Shown here: piece after piece, positions 54,327-62,871 of the stretch
How positions within the stretch are numbered: position 1 is the first letter of the stretch
How the letters are laid out: every line of letters starts with the position of its first letter
NCBI RefSeq assembly: GCF_028737315.1
Contig: NZ_JAQZAO010000009.1
Span: forward strand, 62,001 to 126,000
Length of the DNA stretch: 64,000 nt
Direction: 5' to 3'
Source: Actinomycetospora lemnae
Lineage (GTDB): Bacteria > Actinomycetota > Actinomycetes > Mycobacteriales > Pseudonocardiaceae
Position numbers and translations under genes: made by a program
The notes under the pieces: generated by a model
The model's database searches: none
Told to the model about the DNA's origin: nothing
What the model saw: only the letters and a program-made list of their open reading frames with translations

Positions 54327-54999
54327 AGCGACCTCGGCGAACTACCGAAGCTGTCGAACCATTCCGTTGTGAAGGCGCGCATCCGGGAACGTCATTTGCG
54401 CGAAGCCTCCCGGAGCCCGAGCGCTCAACGCCATTGCTCTCCGGACACGCCGAGCGGCTCCCGCGATGCGTCGGGGCAGGCCGAGACGTCTCACAAGACC
54501 TAGCCCGAATCATAGTCGTCGGGACGCCGCGGAGATGCCCGATCAACAACGTCTCGAGGTGCCGGAGCGTCGGGGTCGTGGTCAGCCCCGAACCACACGG
54601 CTCGCGGCACCCGGTCCCACTCCAGCGGCCCGGGCGGGTCCACGGCCTCATCGACTGCCTCCGCAGGGCGTCGAAGTCGCCAGGCCCGCCACCCATCTCG
54701 TGCGTCATGACCGGCACCCACCCCCACCGAATAGATCGAAATCGGTCGTTTCGCGCACGTCCTGGGTGATCGCAGGACGCAACGGCGACGCGTTGCGCGG
54801 GGAGATCCGCAGCTGAGCACCAGCTTGCAAAGATGGGCGGCCCGGTTGACCAAGGCCTTCACCAGCAACGATGTCCTCGCGGCGTGTCACTCGGTGCTCC
54901 TCGACATCGCCGTAACTCTCGTCTCGTGCCACAGGGCGTGCCACGTCGCTAACTGATCTACCGCGTCCGGATGGTTGCCACGGGTCGCGAGCCCGCACC
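54327..54999. other. Gene-poor stretch after the multicopper oxidase
   Basis: About 670 bases of less biased composition than the surroundings. An open minus-strand frame of about 120 codons (54500-54868) has no recognisable family and no convincing start. No RNA gene or repeat could be supported. The region looks like decayed or non-coding DNA between two modules. Confidence 0.5.
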
Positions 55000-55276
55000 G
55001 TCTCCGTGGTCGACGTACTCCATCACCTGGACGCGCACCGAAGCTGGCGAAGCTCAGCGGCGACGTAGGCGATGGCATGCCCGTGACGGGATGGACGCGT
55101 CGACCGAGGACGCGCACCGTTCGAACGCGGTGACCAGTCTCCTCGTCGGTCTCCCGGACCGCGGCCTGCTCGACGGTCTCGCCGAGCTCGACCTTGCCCC
55201 CCGGGAACGCGACCGGCGGGAGGCCGTCGCGGCGTTGGATCAGCAGGACTCCGTTGAACCGGTCACCACCGCCAGC
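55000..55276 (-). pseudogene. NUDIX hydrolase remnant
   Basis: The minus strand encodes GVLLIQRRDGLPPVAFPGGKVELGETVEQAAVRETDEETGHRV, with a complete NUDIX box (G-x5-E-x7-REUxEExGU), then VLGRRVHPVTG. After that the frame breaks; the natural continuation IAYVAAELRQ is in another frame and meets a stop within eight codons. No start codon with family similarity is present. It is a decayed gene. Confidence 0.75.
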
Positions 55277-55295
55277 GCAACGGTCACTTGGGGCC

Positions 55296-55583
55296 TCACG
55301 ACGAGCGCTGACGGTCGCGGAGCGCCGCCAAGGTGCGGTCGATACTCGCGAGTAGGTCGGGCGGGGTGGGCTGGGCGGGGTCTCGGTTGGCGCGAAGTAG
55401 CGCCCAGGACGCACGACGCGCGGTGTCGTCGAAGCCGCCCAACAGGTGCAGGGCGGCTTCGGCGTGGCAGTCGCCCTCGAGGGCGGCAGCGAACAGTCGC
55501 CCTACCGCATCCCGAGAGCCGCCGCCGGCGGCGCCGCCCTCGACGTCGTCGATGGAGCGCGTGCTGGTGTGGCGGGTGGTCAT
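55296..55583 (-). CDS. Small hypothetical protein downstream of an ECF sigma factor
   Basis: The 95-residue product begins MTTRHTSTRSIDDVEGG and is Ala/Arg-rich and helical (GRLFAAALEGDCHAEAALHLLGGFDDTARRASWALLRANRD). It has no zinc-binding His-x3-Cys-x2-Cys pattern of an anti-sigma factor. It lies 70 bases after the ECF sigma gene on the same strand. I do not recognise a family. Confidence 0.5.
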   Translation of the reverse strand: MTTRHTSTRSIDDVEGGAAGGGSRDAVGRLFAAALEGDCHAEAALHLLGGFDDTARRASWALLRANRDPAQPTPPDLLASIDRTLAALRDRQRSS

Positions 55584-55653
55584 GATGGTCTGACGTTGCC
55601 CGCGAGCTCGCCGTTCCCACCGCCGCGGAGCAGGTGGGAACGGCGAGCGGCCG

Positions 55654-56271
55654 TCATAGATCGGCCCCAGCGTCCGCGCGAGCCCTTGTCGCAAGGTGCG
55701 CGACGATAGTTACTCGGGCGCGGTGCGCTCGCGACTTGATGGTGCCCACGGCCACGCCGAGCAACTGAGCGGCCTCCTCGTTCGTGAGCCCGTCGAGGTG
55801 CAGCACTTCGAGCACCAGGCGCTGGTCCCGGGGTAGCTGCGCGAGCAGGTCGGGCAGCAGCGCAGCCGCGTGCTCGCGGTCGACGACCGGCTGTGCGGGG
55901 TCGGCCGGGTCGTTGCGGTCGGCTAGGTCGAAGCTGCCGAACACCTCGCCGACCGGGGTCACCGGGCGGGTTCGACGGCGTCGGGCTGCCGTGATGGCCT
56001 CGTTGACGGTGATGCGGTGCAGCCAGGTCGACACCTTGGCCTGGCCGGAGAACGTGGCCGCGCTCTGCAGCACGCGCAACCAGACCTCCTGCACCACGGC
56101 CTCGGGGTCCGGCTCGAACCACGCCAGGTTGCGCACGAGGCTCAGCAGCACCCGCTGGTAGCGGTGGACGAGCACGCCGAGCGCGTCGCCGTCTCCGCTG
56201 ACGTAGGCAGCGAGCAGGTCGGCGTCGGTCCGGCTGTCGGTGCGCGGGTCCTGGCTGGGCTGCGTGGTCAT
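55654..56271 (-). CDS. ECF-type RNA polymerase sigma factor
   Basis: The 205-residue product has region 2 (DALGVLVHRYQRVLLSLVRNLAWFEPDPEAVVQEVWLRVLQSAATFSG and VSTWLHRITVNEAITAARRRRTRP) and region 4 (LLAQLPRDQRLVLEVLHLDGLTNEEAAQLLGVAVGTIKSRAHRARVTI). There is no region 3, so it is an extracytoplasmic-function sigma. ATG 56271 follows CGGAGGCCACC. No adjacent anti-sigma gene is obvious. The leader upstream (56272-56500) contains two hairpins. Confidence 0.9.
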   Translation of the reverse strand: MTTQPSQDPRTDSRTDADLLAAYVSGDGDALGVLVHRYQRVLLSLVRNLAWFEPDPEAVVQEVWLRVLQSAATFSGQAKVSTWLHRITVNEAITAARRRRTRPVTPVGEVFGSFDLADRNDPADPAQPVVDREHAAALLPDLLAQLPRDQRLVLEVLHLDGLTNEEAAQLLGVAVGTIKSRAHRARVTIVAHLATRARADAGADL

Positions 56272-56510
56272 GGTGGCCTCCGACCGATGAGGGGTCGGGG
56301 CTGGTGGGCCCCGGGGCGGTGGGCGGAGGCGCTTGCTGCCTCCACCGCCCGAAGGGCGCCGAGCGGGCCGCGGAGACATCCCTGGCCTCGCGCGGTCAAG
56401 TCGCCCGTGCTGACGGACCCCGTGCTCGGATCGCGTGATCGGGCCCGGTGTCCTGGCGGTGGAGGCGTTCTGTGCCTCCACCCCGGGGGCGCCGCGTCCG
56501 CCCGCGGAGG
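56272..56510 (-). promoter_or_regulatory. Leader of the ECF sigma gene with two hairpins
   Basis: The non-coding stretch upstream of the sigma gene can form a hairpin at about 56319-56352 (GGGCGG-AGGC with GCCT-CCA-CCGCCC) and another at 56458-56482 (GGTGGAGGC with GCCTCCACC, 7-base loop). They may shape translation or mark an intergenic repeat. No promoter hexamers stand out. Confidence 0.4.
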
Positions 56511-56631
56511 CTCACCAGCAAGGGTCGGAGAGCAGAAGATCTTCGGGCCGCGCCCGGCGATCAGACGTAGCCGGCCGTAGGGCCATCGATATGGCGCGGC
56601 CCGAAGATGTTCTGCGGCCCTTGCTGGTGAG
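56511..56631. repeat. Long inverted repeat (MITE-like element or bidirectional terminator)
   Basis: Arms 56511-56554 and 56593-56631 are nearly perfect inverted copies: outer 14 bases (CTCACCAGCAAGGG with CCCTTGCTGGTGAG) and inner 16 bases (ATCTTCGGGCCGCGCC with its complement), joined by a short less similar part and a 38-base centre. The 121-base element contains no gene and is flanked by two divergent transcription units. Confidence 0.75.
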
Positions 56632-56634
56632 GGG

Positions 56635-56661
56635 CGGGCGGATCAAGCTTCCGGGCCCGAA
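56635..56661 (+). repeat. Dispersed repeat, copy 1
   Basis: GGATCAAGCTTCCGGGCCC is nearly identical to GATCAAGCTCCCGGGGCCC at 59631-59650. Both copies continue with a GC-rich CAGCGCCG-CCGCCG stretch and end in TTGAGG, so they look like related short intergenic elements. Confidence 0.5.
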
Positions 56662-56835
56662 GAAGGAGCAGCGCCGCCGCAGGCGGCCCCGTTGAGGTCG
56701 TGGCCGCGCGGCCCTGAGCGCCGGGGCCCTGACCGCGGCGAGGTCGATACCGCGGGCGGGGTTTGCCGTCCGGGCTGCGCCGTTCATCCTCTCGCCCCGC
56801 AGCCCGTCCGGCGGCGGGTGCGGTCAGGAGGACCG

Positions 56836-58026
56836 ATGACCGACGTCGAACAGGATCAGGGCCCGAGCCCAGGGGCGACCGGTCGTCGCACGCTGGTGGT
56901 GGGCCTGCTCGCCGACCCCGACACTCCCGCGGAGGTCGCGGCGAAGCTGGTCGAGGACCTGCCCGACGAGCTCGCCGCGCGGGTCGACCGCGGGACCACA
57001 TGGGACGTCCGCACGATGACCCACCCGGTCACGGCCTCGGTGCAGGACCCCGAAGAGGTCCTCGGCGCCGTGGCCGACCAGACGACCCACACCGACTGGG
57101 ACATCGGGATCTACCTCACCGACCTCCCGATGCAGCACGGCGACCAGCCGATCCTGGCCGACCTCGACCACGACCGCCGCGTCGCCGGACTCTCCCTGCC
57201 CGCCTTCGGCCCGTTCCTGCAGCACCACGAGGTGCGACACGCGATCGTCCGCCTGGTCGCCGACCTCACCGGCACCGCCGACGCAGGCCTCGACCACGGG
57301 CGGCACCATCCGAACCGGCTCGGACGCGCGACCGCGAGGCAGCTGCAACCGGTCCACGTCGTCCAGGCCGGGGAGGGCGAGCACACGCGGCGTTACGTGA
57401 CCACGCCGTGGCGCGGGCGCGCCCGCCTGCTGGCCGGCATGGTGCGCACCAACCAGCCCTGGCGCCTTGTCCTCGGCATGCGCAGCGCCCTGGCCGCCGT
57501 CCTCGGAACGAGCGCCTACCTGACCATCACCTCGACGATCTGGCTGCTCTCCACCCGACTCGGGGCGGGCAAGCTCGTCCTGACCACCCTGGTATCGGTC
57601 GCGCTGATGGTCGCCTGGATCATCGGCGCCCACCATCTGTGGGAACGCGCCCGCGACGCGGGCGAACGCGAGGAGACGCTGCTCTACAACGCCTCCACGG
57701 TGCTCACCTTGAGCATCGGCGTGCTGGTCATGTCCGCCGCGGTCTACGTGCTCACCTTGCTCGGGTCCCTGTTCTTCCTCGAGCCCTCGGTGCTCGGCTC
57801 GAGCCTGGGCCGTCCACCCACGTTCGGCGACCACCTCGTACTCGCCTGGCTGGCCACCGGCCTGGCCACCGTCGCCGGCGCGCTGGGCTCCGGACTCGAC
57901 AGCGAGGACGCCGTGCGCCGCGCGGCCTACGGCTACCGCGAGCGCCAGCGCCGCGACGAGATCGGCCAGGACAGCGAGAACACCCAGAACATCGAGGAAA
58001 CCGAGAACTCGTCCTCGTCGTCCTGA
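56836..58026 (+). CDS. Hypothetical membrane protein with N-terminal soluble domain
   Basis: The 396-residue product starts at ATG 56836 with a CAGGAGGACC site. Residues 1-170 form a soluble domain (LVVGLLADPDTPAEVAAKLVEDLPDELAAR and WDIGIYLTDLPMQHGDQPILADLDHDRRVAGLSLPAFG). Residues 210-375 hold about four transmembrane helices (LVLGMRSALAAVLGTSAYLTI; LVLTTLVSVALMVAWIIGAHHLW; VLTLSIGVLVMSAAVYVLTLLGSLFF; LVLAWLATGLATVAGALGSGL), and the tail is polar Ser/Glu. I recognise the pattern from other actinobacteria but know no function. It stands alone. Confidence 0.7.
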   Translation: MTDVEQDQGPSPGATGRRTLVVGLLADPDTPAEVAAKLVEDLPDELAARVDRGTTWDVRTMTHPVTASVQDPEEVLGAVADQTTHTDWDIGIYLTDLPMQHGDQPILADLDHDRRVAGLSLPAFGPFLQHHEVRHAIVRLVADLTGTADAGLDHGRHHPNRLGRATARQLQPVHVVQAGEGEHTRRYVTTPWRGRARLLAGMVRTNQPWRLVLGMRSALAAVLGTSAYLTITSTIWLLSTRLGAGKLVLTTLVSVALMVAWIIGAHHLWERARDAGEREETLLYNASTVLTLSIGVLVMSAAVYVLTLLGSLFFLEPSVLGSSLGRPPTFGDHLVLAWLATGLATVAGALGSGLDSEDAVRRAAYGYRERQRRDEIGQDSENTQNIEETENSSSSS

Positions 58027-58057
58027 TTGCGTCGAGCCGCTTCGTAGCGCCCCGCGG

Positions 58058-59305
58058 TCATGCAGCCGCCGCGCGATGTCGGTGATGCCAGGCGATCTGC
58101 TCGTCGTAGCGGGTGCCGGTCTTGAGGCAGCCGTGCAGGATCCCGACCAGCCGATTGGCGAGCTGTCGCAGAGCGGCGAAATGACCAACTCCGCGAGCGC
58201 GGAGCTCGTCGTAGTAGCGCCGGGCTCCGGGCGAGACGACCAGAGCGCCTTGGGCCTGGCGGGCCACCGCGTCGACGAGCCGATCGTTGTGCACGAACCG
58301 CGCCGCCACGGTCTTCTTCTTGCCCGACTGGCGGGTGATCGGACTGGTCGCGGCGTAGTTCTTGCGAGCGCGGGCGTCCGCGTAGCGCTCGGGGTCGTCG
58401 CCGAACTCGGCCAGCACCCGCGTCGCCAGCACCGGCCCGAGCCCGGGCTGGCTGCGGTAGATCTCCGCCTCGGGGTGGGTGTCGAAGGCCTCGCGCAGGC
58501 TCCGCTCGAGCACGGCGACCTGGGTGTTCACCGCGGCAATGACCGCGACCAGCGCGCGGGTGACCGCGGCGAACGCGGCCACCACCGCAGCCGGCTGGGT
58601 CAGGCCCGGCGTCCGCAACGCCGTCTGCAGCGCCACGGCCTTATCCTTCACCCCATGGCGGTGCGCGTGGCGCAGCGCCGCCTCGATCTGCGGGCGGGTC
58701 AACCTCGCCGCGCTGGTCGGGTCCGGGGCCTTGCCTAACAGCTCGAGCGCGTCGGTGGCGGCGAGCTCGTCGAAGGCCTCCAGCGCGGCCGGGAAGTATT
58801 CCCGCAGCCCGGCGCGCAGCCGCAGCGCGTGCCGGGCGCGTTCCCAGATGAGGGTCTGGTGCGCCCGAGCCATGACCTTCACCCCGGCCGCGAGCGGGCT
58901 GTCCCCGGAGATGGCGCGCAGCTGGTGGCCGTCCGTGCGCAGCATGTCCGCCAGCGCATGCGCATCACCGACGTCGCTCTTCCCGCCGGCGTTGCCGTGC
59001 CGCTCCCGGTATCGGGCAACCTGCCGCGGGTTGATCGGGAACACTCGATAACCCGCGGCGACCAGGGCCTGCACCCACGGACCCCGATCGGTCTCGATCC
59101 CGACCCACACCCGGCCTGGATCGCCGAGCTCACCGCTCGCCGCGTCATCGTGCTCGGGCAGGGCGGTGGCGATGAGCTCGTGCAACCGCGCGACCCCGGC
59201 CAGCCCCTCCGGCAGCCGGGCCCGCGCCAACCGTCGGCCCGTGGCGTCCTGCAGCTCCACGTCGTGGTGGTCCTCAGCCCAGTCGTCACCGACGAACAGC
59301 ACCCT
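58058..59305 (-). CDS. IS110-family transposase (DEDD recombinase)
   Basis: The 415-residue product has the RuvC-like N-terminal DEDD domain (VLFVGDDWAEDHHDVEL, VWVGIETDRGPW, GGKSDVGDAHALADML) and the C-terminal Tnp20 domain with a serine nucleophile region (YRSQPGLGPVLATRVLAEFGDDPERYADARARKNYAATSPITRQSGK). IS110 elements move with a bridge RNA encoded in their non-coding end. GTG 59305 is chosen because the family starts with the LFVGDDWAEDHH stretch. No terminal inverted repeats are expected, so the element limits cannot be read. Confidence 0.92.
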   Translation of the reverse strand, partial: RVLFVGDDWAEDHHDVELQDATGRRLARARLPEGLAGVARLHELIATALPEHDDAASGELGDPGRVWVGIETDRGPWVQALVAAGYRVFPINPRQVARYRERHGNAGGKSDVGDAHALADMLRTDGHQLRAISGDSPLAAGVKVMARAHQTLIWERARHALRLRAGLREYFPAALEAFDELAATDALELLGKAPDPTSAARLTRPQIEAALRHAHRHGVKDKAVALQTALRTPGLTQPAAVVAAFAAVTRALVAVIAAVNTQVAVLERSLREAFDTHPEAEIYRSQPGLGPVLATRVLAEFGDDPERYADARARKNYAATSPITRQSGKKKTVAARFVHNDRLVDAVARQAQGALVVSPGARRYYDELRARGVGHFAALRQLANRLVGILHGCLKTGTRYDEQIAWHHRHRAAAA

Positions 59306-59910
59306 GTCGCTCCCCTCCGCTTGATTCCGGTCCAGTAGCGGCGGAAGGACTGCCCGCGGCCTCATGGTCGAGTGCTCACGGCGCCACTCCGCACCGGGCA
59401 CGCCATCCCTTCAGCGGTCCACGTCCTTCCGACCACCGCCCGGGCCACGTTCTCCACGCAGGAGTCGGGGCTCCAGGCTCGCGGAGTGGTCACCGGGCGG
59501 CGGCTACCGCCACCGAGCCTGTCGAACTCGCTCGGCTTGCCCCATGAGGCTCGCGGTCAAGGGCCGGACGCAGTCCGGTCGCGCAGCGACGCGTAGCGCA
59601 GCGGAGCGCCCTTGAACGGGAGGGGCGGCCCGATCAAGCTCCCGGGGCCCTCCAGCGCCGGCCGCCGCGCAGCGGCGTCGATCTCGCGCCGCAGGCGCCT
59701 GGGCCGCCCGGCCTTGAGGAGCCCTCGTTACTCACCCGTGGTGGGCGGTAGGTGCGCCTCGCTCGCTGCGGGAGCCGCGGCCGATTCGCTGACTCGGCGA
59801 GCAAGGGCCGGATCGTGCAGGACCAGCATCGGTACCTCGTGCCACGCTGAACGTCGTCGCCGCGCTTCCCCCGCGGACGGACGCTCTTTCGTCCTGTCCA
59901 GGAGGTGCAT
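59306..59910 (-). other. Non-coding DNA upstream of the IS110 transposase, possible bridge-RNA region
   Basis: These 605 bases hold no recognisable gene. The part adjacent to the transposase start (about 59306-59600) is where IS110-type elements carry a structured bridge RNA. Short inverted repeats are visible (for example GCGCAGCGACGCGTAGCGC near 59580-59600). The stretch from 59618 resembles the dispersed repeat at 56635. Confidence 0.4.
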
Positions 59911-60246
59911 GTGGCGCATCCAGCCGACCTCCGTCGCCGCGAGCAGCGACGGCTCGAGGCCGAACTGATGGTCGACGCCGCCTCGGTGGTGCGCGAGCGC
60001 GGGCCGGGCGGGTTCGCCGGTCTCGACCGCGAGTCCGCGGATGCGGTGGGCGCGTTGCTCGAGGCCGTCGCCGAGGACTGGCGCGAGCGCCCGCGGTCGC
60101 CGCGGGTGTGGGAACAGGCCGCCCGCGCCGCAGACCGCTTGGTGCACGACCCGATCCGGGATCCGGCGCCGCGGTTCCGCGGCCCGCTACCCGCGGGCTA
60201 CGAGAGCCCGGTGAGCCGCCGCGATGTCACCGACCACCCGCTCTAG
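59911..60246 (+). CDS. Hypothetical protein, 111 aa
   Basis: The product is Arg/Glu-rich and helical (HPADLRRREQRRLEAELMVDAASVVRERG; DAVGALLEAVAEDWRERP; RVWEQAARAADRLVHDPI). The GTG at 59911 follows AGGAGG by five bases; a GTG at 59905 overlaps that site. I recognise no family. It converges on the DNA ligase gene with a four-base overlap of ends. Confidence 0.5.
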   Translation: MAHPADLRRREQRRLEAELMVDAASVVRERGPGGFAGLDRESADAVGALLEAVAEDWRERPRSPRVWEQAARAADRLVHDPIRDPAPRFRGPLPAGYESPVSRRDVTDHPL

Positions 60247-61322
60247 CCCCGGCTGTTGTGCCAGCGGTGTCCCGGAGGAGCGGCGTCCCCTCGATCAGCG
60301 GCCGGAAGACCACCGGGCAGGTCGTCGGGCTGGCGGTCGAGGCGCAGCCCTCGCCAGGAGGAGTGCCGCAGGACCCCGTCGTCGGACCAGGACCGGAAGC
60401 GGGCCTCGGCCACCAGCGTCGGCTGGGTCCATCGGGCGGCTCGTTGCTCAGGTACAGGACCGTCGAAGGGGCTGTCGGCGGTCTCGGCATCGGCGAGCTG
60501 GACGTGTAGCTGGTCGCGCTCGGTGTCGCGCAGGCCGGTGCCGACGTGGCCGATGTAGCGCAGGCAGCCTGCGGGCGTGGGAAGTCCGAGAAGGACGGCG
60601 CCCACGGCGCCGGCATGGCGGCCGCGGCCCTCGGCCCACCCACCGATCACGGCCTCGGTCGTGCGCCACAGCGGCGTCTTGACCCAGGCGTGCGAGCGGC
60701 CTGGCCGGTAGGGCGCGTCGCGGCGCTTGGCGACGATGCCCTCCATGCCGTGGCTCCCCGCCACCTCGAGCGCGGTCTGCGCGTCGAGTCCCTCCAGCAC
60801 CGGGGACACGACAAGGCCCCGGTGCCCGTCGAGGCCGAGCCGTTCGAGCCGGGCCCGTCGCTCGAGGTATGGCAGGTCGAGCAGCGGCTCGTCGTCGCAG
60901 CACAGCAGGTCGAAGGCCACGAAGGTGGCCGATGCCGTCTCGACGAGCTGCGGAGACGGCTTCTGCACGCCCATGCGCAGCTGCAGCCGGTTGAAGCTCG
61001 GCCGCGCCGGTGCACCGGCCGACGGCGCTGACAGCACGACGATCTCCCCGTCGAGCACCACCCGACGCTCGCCGGCGACCGCCGCGAGAGCCCGCGCGAC
61101 GTCGGGAAAGGAGCGCGACACCCGGCGACCGGCCCGCGACACGAGGACCACGTTGTCCGGGTCCAGGCCCTCGACATAGGCCAGGGCGCGCATCCCGTCC
61201 CACTTGAGCTCCAACGCCCACTCAGGACCGGGAGGTACCGACCCCGCCGTGGCCAGCATCGGCGCCACCCGCTCCAGGCCACGTGCCCACGAGGGATGGG
61301 GCGAGGCGGATGGGACGGGCAC
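60243..61322 (-). CDS. ATP-dependent DNA ligase (LigC/LigD ligase-domain type)
   Basis: The 359-residue product has the nucleotidyltransferase motif ELKWDGMRAL with catalytic Lys40, a REVVLDGEIVVL-type motif (RRVVLDGEIVVLS), TFVAFDLLCCDDEPLLDLPYLERRARLERL, EGIVAKRRDAPYRPGRSHAWVKTPLWR and the OB-fold part LRYIGHVGTGL. These match the ligase domain used in bacterial non-homologous end joining, without polymerase or nuclease domains. No ku gene is visible in the window. GTG 61322 gives the longest frame and leaves a weak ribosome-binding site. Confidence 0.88.
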   Translation of the reverse strand: MPVPSASPHPSWARGLERVAPMLATAGSVPPGPEWALELKWDGMRALAYVEGLDPDNVVLVSRAGRRVSRSFPDVARALAAVAGERRVVLDGEIVVLSAPSAGAPARPSFNRLQLRMGVQKPSPQLVETASATFVAFDLLCCDDEPLLDLPYLERRARLERLGLDGHRGLVVSPVLEGLDAQTALEVAGSHGMEGIVAKRRDAPYRPGRSHAWVKTPLWRTTEAVIGGWAEGRGRHAGAVGAVLLGLPTPAGCLRYIGHVGTGLRDTERDQLHVQLADAETADSPFDGPVPEQRAARWTQPTLVAEARFRSWSDDGVLRHSSWRGLRLDRQPDDLPGGLPAADRGDAAPPGHRWHNSRG

Positions 61323-61586
61323 CCATCTGGTCTACCCAGTGGTTCGCGCTGGTTGCTGCCGTCGCGCGGACCCCTGGAGGACCTCCACGTGGTCGTCCCA
61401 GTTGGCGCGCTGCAGCACTCCTGCTCCGTCCGCCGGGCGCGCCAGCACCGACCGCTCGAGCTCGGCGATCGACTACGTAGTCGCCCTGCGACGGGCTGCT
61501 TCAGTGCCGGGTCCTGCGTCCTTTCGACGGGTCTGTCGTCTGTGGGACCGTCCATCTCTATCCCGCACCCATGTACGGGGGTCGGC

Positions 61587-62195
61587 GTGACGACATCAAC
61601 CCACGAGCCTGTGGCCGGTCCGGGCAGCCGGACGAGCGAGGACGTCTGGCGCGAGTTCGGGGCGCAGCTGCGTGCGTTTGTGCATCGGCGGGTCGCCGAT
61701 CCGCAGCGCGCGGAGGACGTTCTCGGTGAGATCGTGCTGCGCATCCACCGCAACCTCGGTCGGGTCGAGGATCACGAGCATCTGACGCGGTGGGTCTACA
61801 GGATCACTCGCAATGCGATCGTGGACGAGTACCGGCGTGCCGAGCGAGAGCGTGCCCGGGAGCGCGCGCTGCCCGACGACGCGGCCGAGCTCACCAACGA
61901 GGTCGACGACGAGGACGACCCGACGGTTCTCCGGGAGCTGGCGGTGTGCATGCGGCCGCTGCTCGAGGGGTTGCCGCCCGAGCAGCGCCGAGCGTTGGAG
62001 CTGACCGATCTGGAGGGGCTGACCCAGGTCGAGGCTGCCGGACGCGAGGGCGTGTCGGTCTCGGGGATGAAGTCGCGGGTGCAGCGTGGCCGGCGTCGGC
62101 TGGCGGAGTTGCTCGGTCGGTGCTGCGAGCTGACTCTCGACGCGCAGGGCACGCCGATGGACTACATCCGGCCGGCTGGCTGCCGGTGTGGCTGA
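61587..62195 (+). CDS. SigZ-like ECF sigma factor with Cys-rich C-terminus
   Basis: The 202-residue product has region 2 (EDVWREFGAQLRAFVHRRVADPQRAEDVLGEIVLRIHRNLGRVEDHEHLTRWVYRITRNAIVDEYRR) and region 4 (LLEGLPPEQRRALELTDLEGLTQVEAAGREGVSVSGMKSRVQRGRRRLAELLGRCCELTL), followed by a tail DYIRPAGCRCG with cysteines (CC and C-x-C). This SigZ-type tail could bind a metal or sense thiols. It lies upstream of the ArsI-like gene (convergent), so a metal-response role is plausible but inferred. GTG 61587 is the first start with similarity. Confidence 0.85.
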   Translation: MTTSTHEPVAGPGSRTSEDVWREFGAQLRAFVHRRVADPQRAEDVLGEIVLRIHRNLGRVEDHEHLTRWVYRITRNAIVDEYRRAERERARERALPDDAAELTNEVDDEDDPTVLRELAVCMRPLLEGLPPEQRRALELTDLEGLTQVEAAGREGVSVSGMKSRVQRGRRRLAELLGRCCELTLDAQGTPMDYIRPAGCRCG

Positions 62196-62241
62196 ACCCC
62201 GGACCGGGGTCCGCTGACGGCGGGACCCCGACCCGGTGCCG

Positions 62242-62706
62242 TCAGCTACAGCACATTCCACCGGCAGCGGCGGCCTTCGCCTCGCACGCAACCGCACACA
62301 CCGACGTCGACTCCCCCTCGGGATTGGCCGCCAAGTCGTCGGTGACCGCGTAGTACTCCCACCAGCCGGTGGGTGTGTCCGGAGCGGTGACGAACACCTT
62401 GTCCTGCACCGCGTGGCAGCACACGTCCTGCTCGGCCAGCGTCGCCTCGAGCCCGGCGCCGCGGAAGCGGGTCAACGCCGCAGTGACCTCTTCGGGAGTC
62501 TGGGCCTCGACCCCGAGGTGATTGAGGTGCTCTCCGTCTCCCGGCTTCTCGATCAGCACCAGCTTCAGGGGCGGGTCCTCGACGGCGAAGTTCGCGTAGC
62601 CCTCGCGCCGCTTGTGCGGCGGCACGCCGAACAGCGCCGTGTAGAAGGTCGTCGCGGCTGCGAGGTCGGTGACGTTGAGCGCGAGCTGGACGCGGGTGGT
62701 GGTCAT
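62242..62706 (-). CDS. ArsI/CadI-type vicinal oxygen chelate dioxygenase
   Basis: The 154-residue product has the VOC fold start TTRVQLALNVTDLAAATTFYTALFGVPPHKRREGYANFAVEDPPLKLVLIE, a GDGEHLNHLGVEAQ metal-binding segment, and the characteristic cysteine pair in LAEQDVCCHAVQDKVFV. ArsI uses Fe(II) to cleave the C-As bond of trivalent organoarsenicals; the M. tuberculosis relative is cadmium-induced CadI. The C-terminus has further cysteines (CAVACEAKAAAAGGMCC). No ars operon is next to it. Confidence 0.88.
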   Translation of the reverse strand: MTTTRVQLALNVTDLAAATTFYTALFGVPPHKRREGYANFAVEDPPLKLVLIEKPGDGEHLNHLGVEAQTPEEVTAALTRFRGAGLEATLAEQDVCCHAVQDKVFVTAPDTPTGWWEYYAVTDDLAANPEGESTSVCAVACEAKAAAAGGMCCS

Positions 62707-62871
62707 GGTCGGGCCTCCCTAGTCTCCGGCACCTGGCCGGGTCGCCCCTGTTGGGTCCCGGCGCCGTGGTGCACCGCTACTGACGGCAGGACGGGGCGAG
62801 GGACGCAGCTGCGTCCTCCGCTGAGGGTCGTCGTCAGTACCGGCATCACAGGACGTTTCGGAGGTTCCGCG

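Noticed and set aside
54238-54868. Minus-strand open frames after the multicopper oxidase
   Set aside because: No start with a ribosome-binding site and no resemblance to a family; not supported as a gene.
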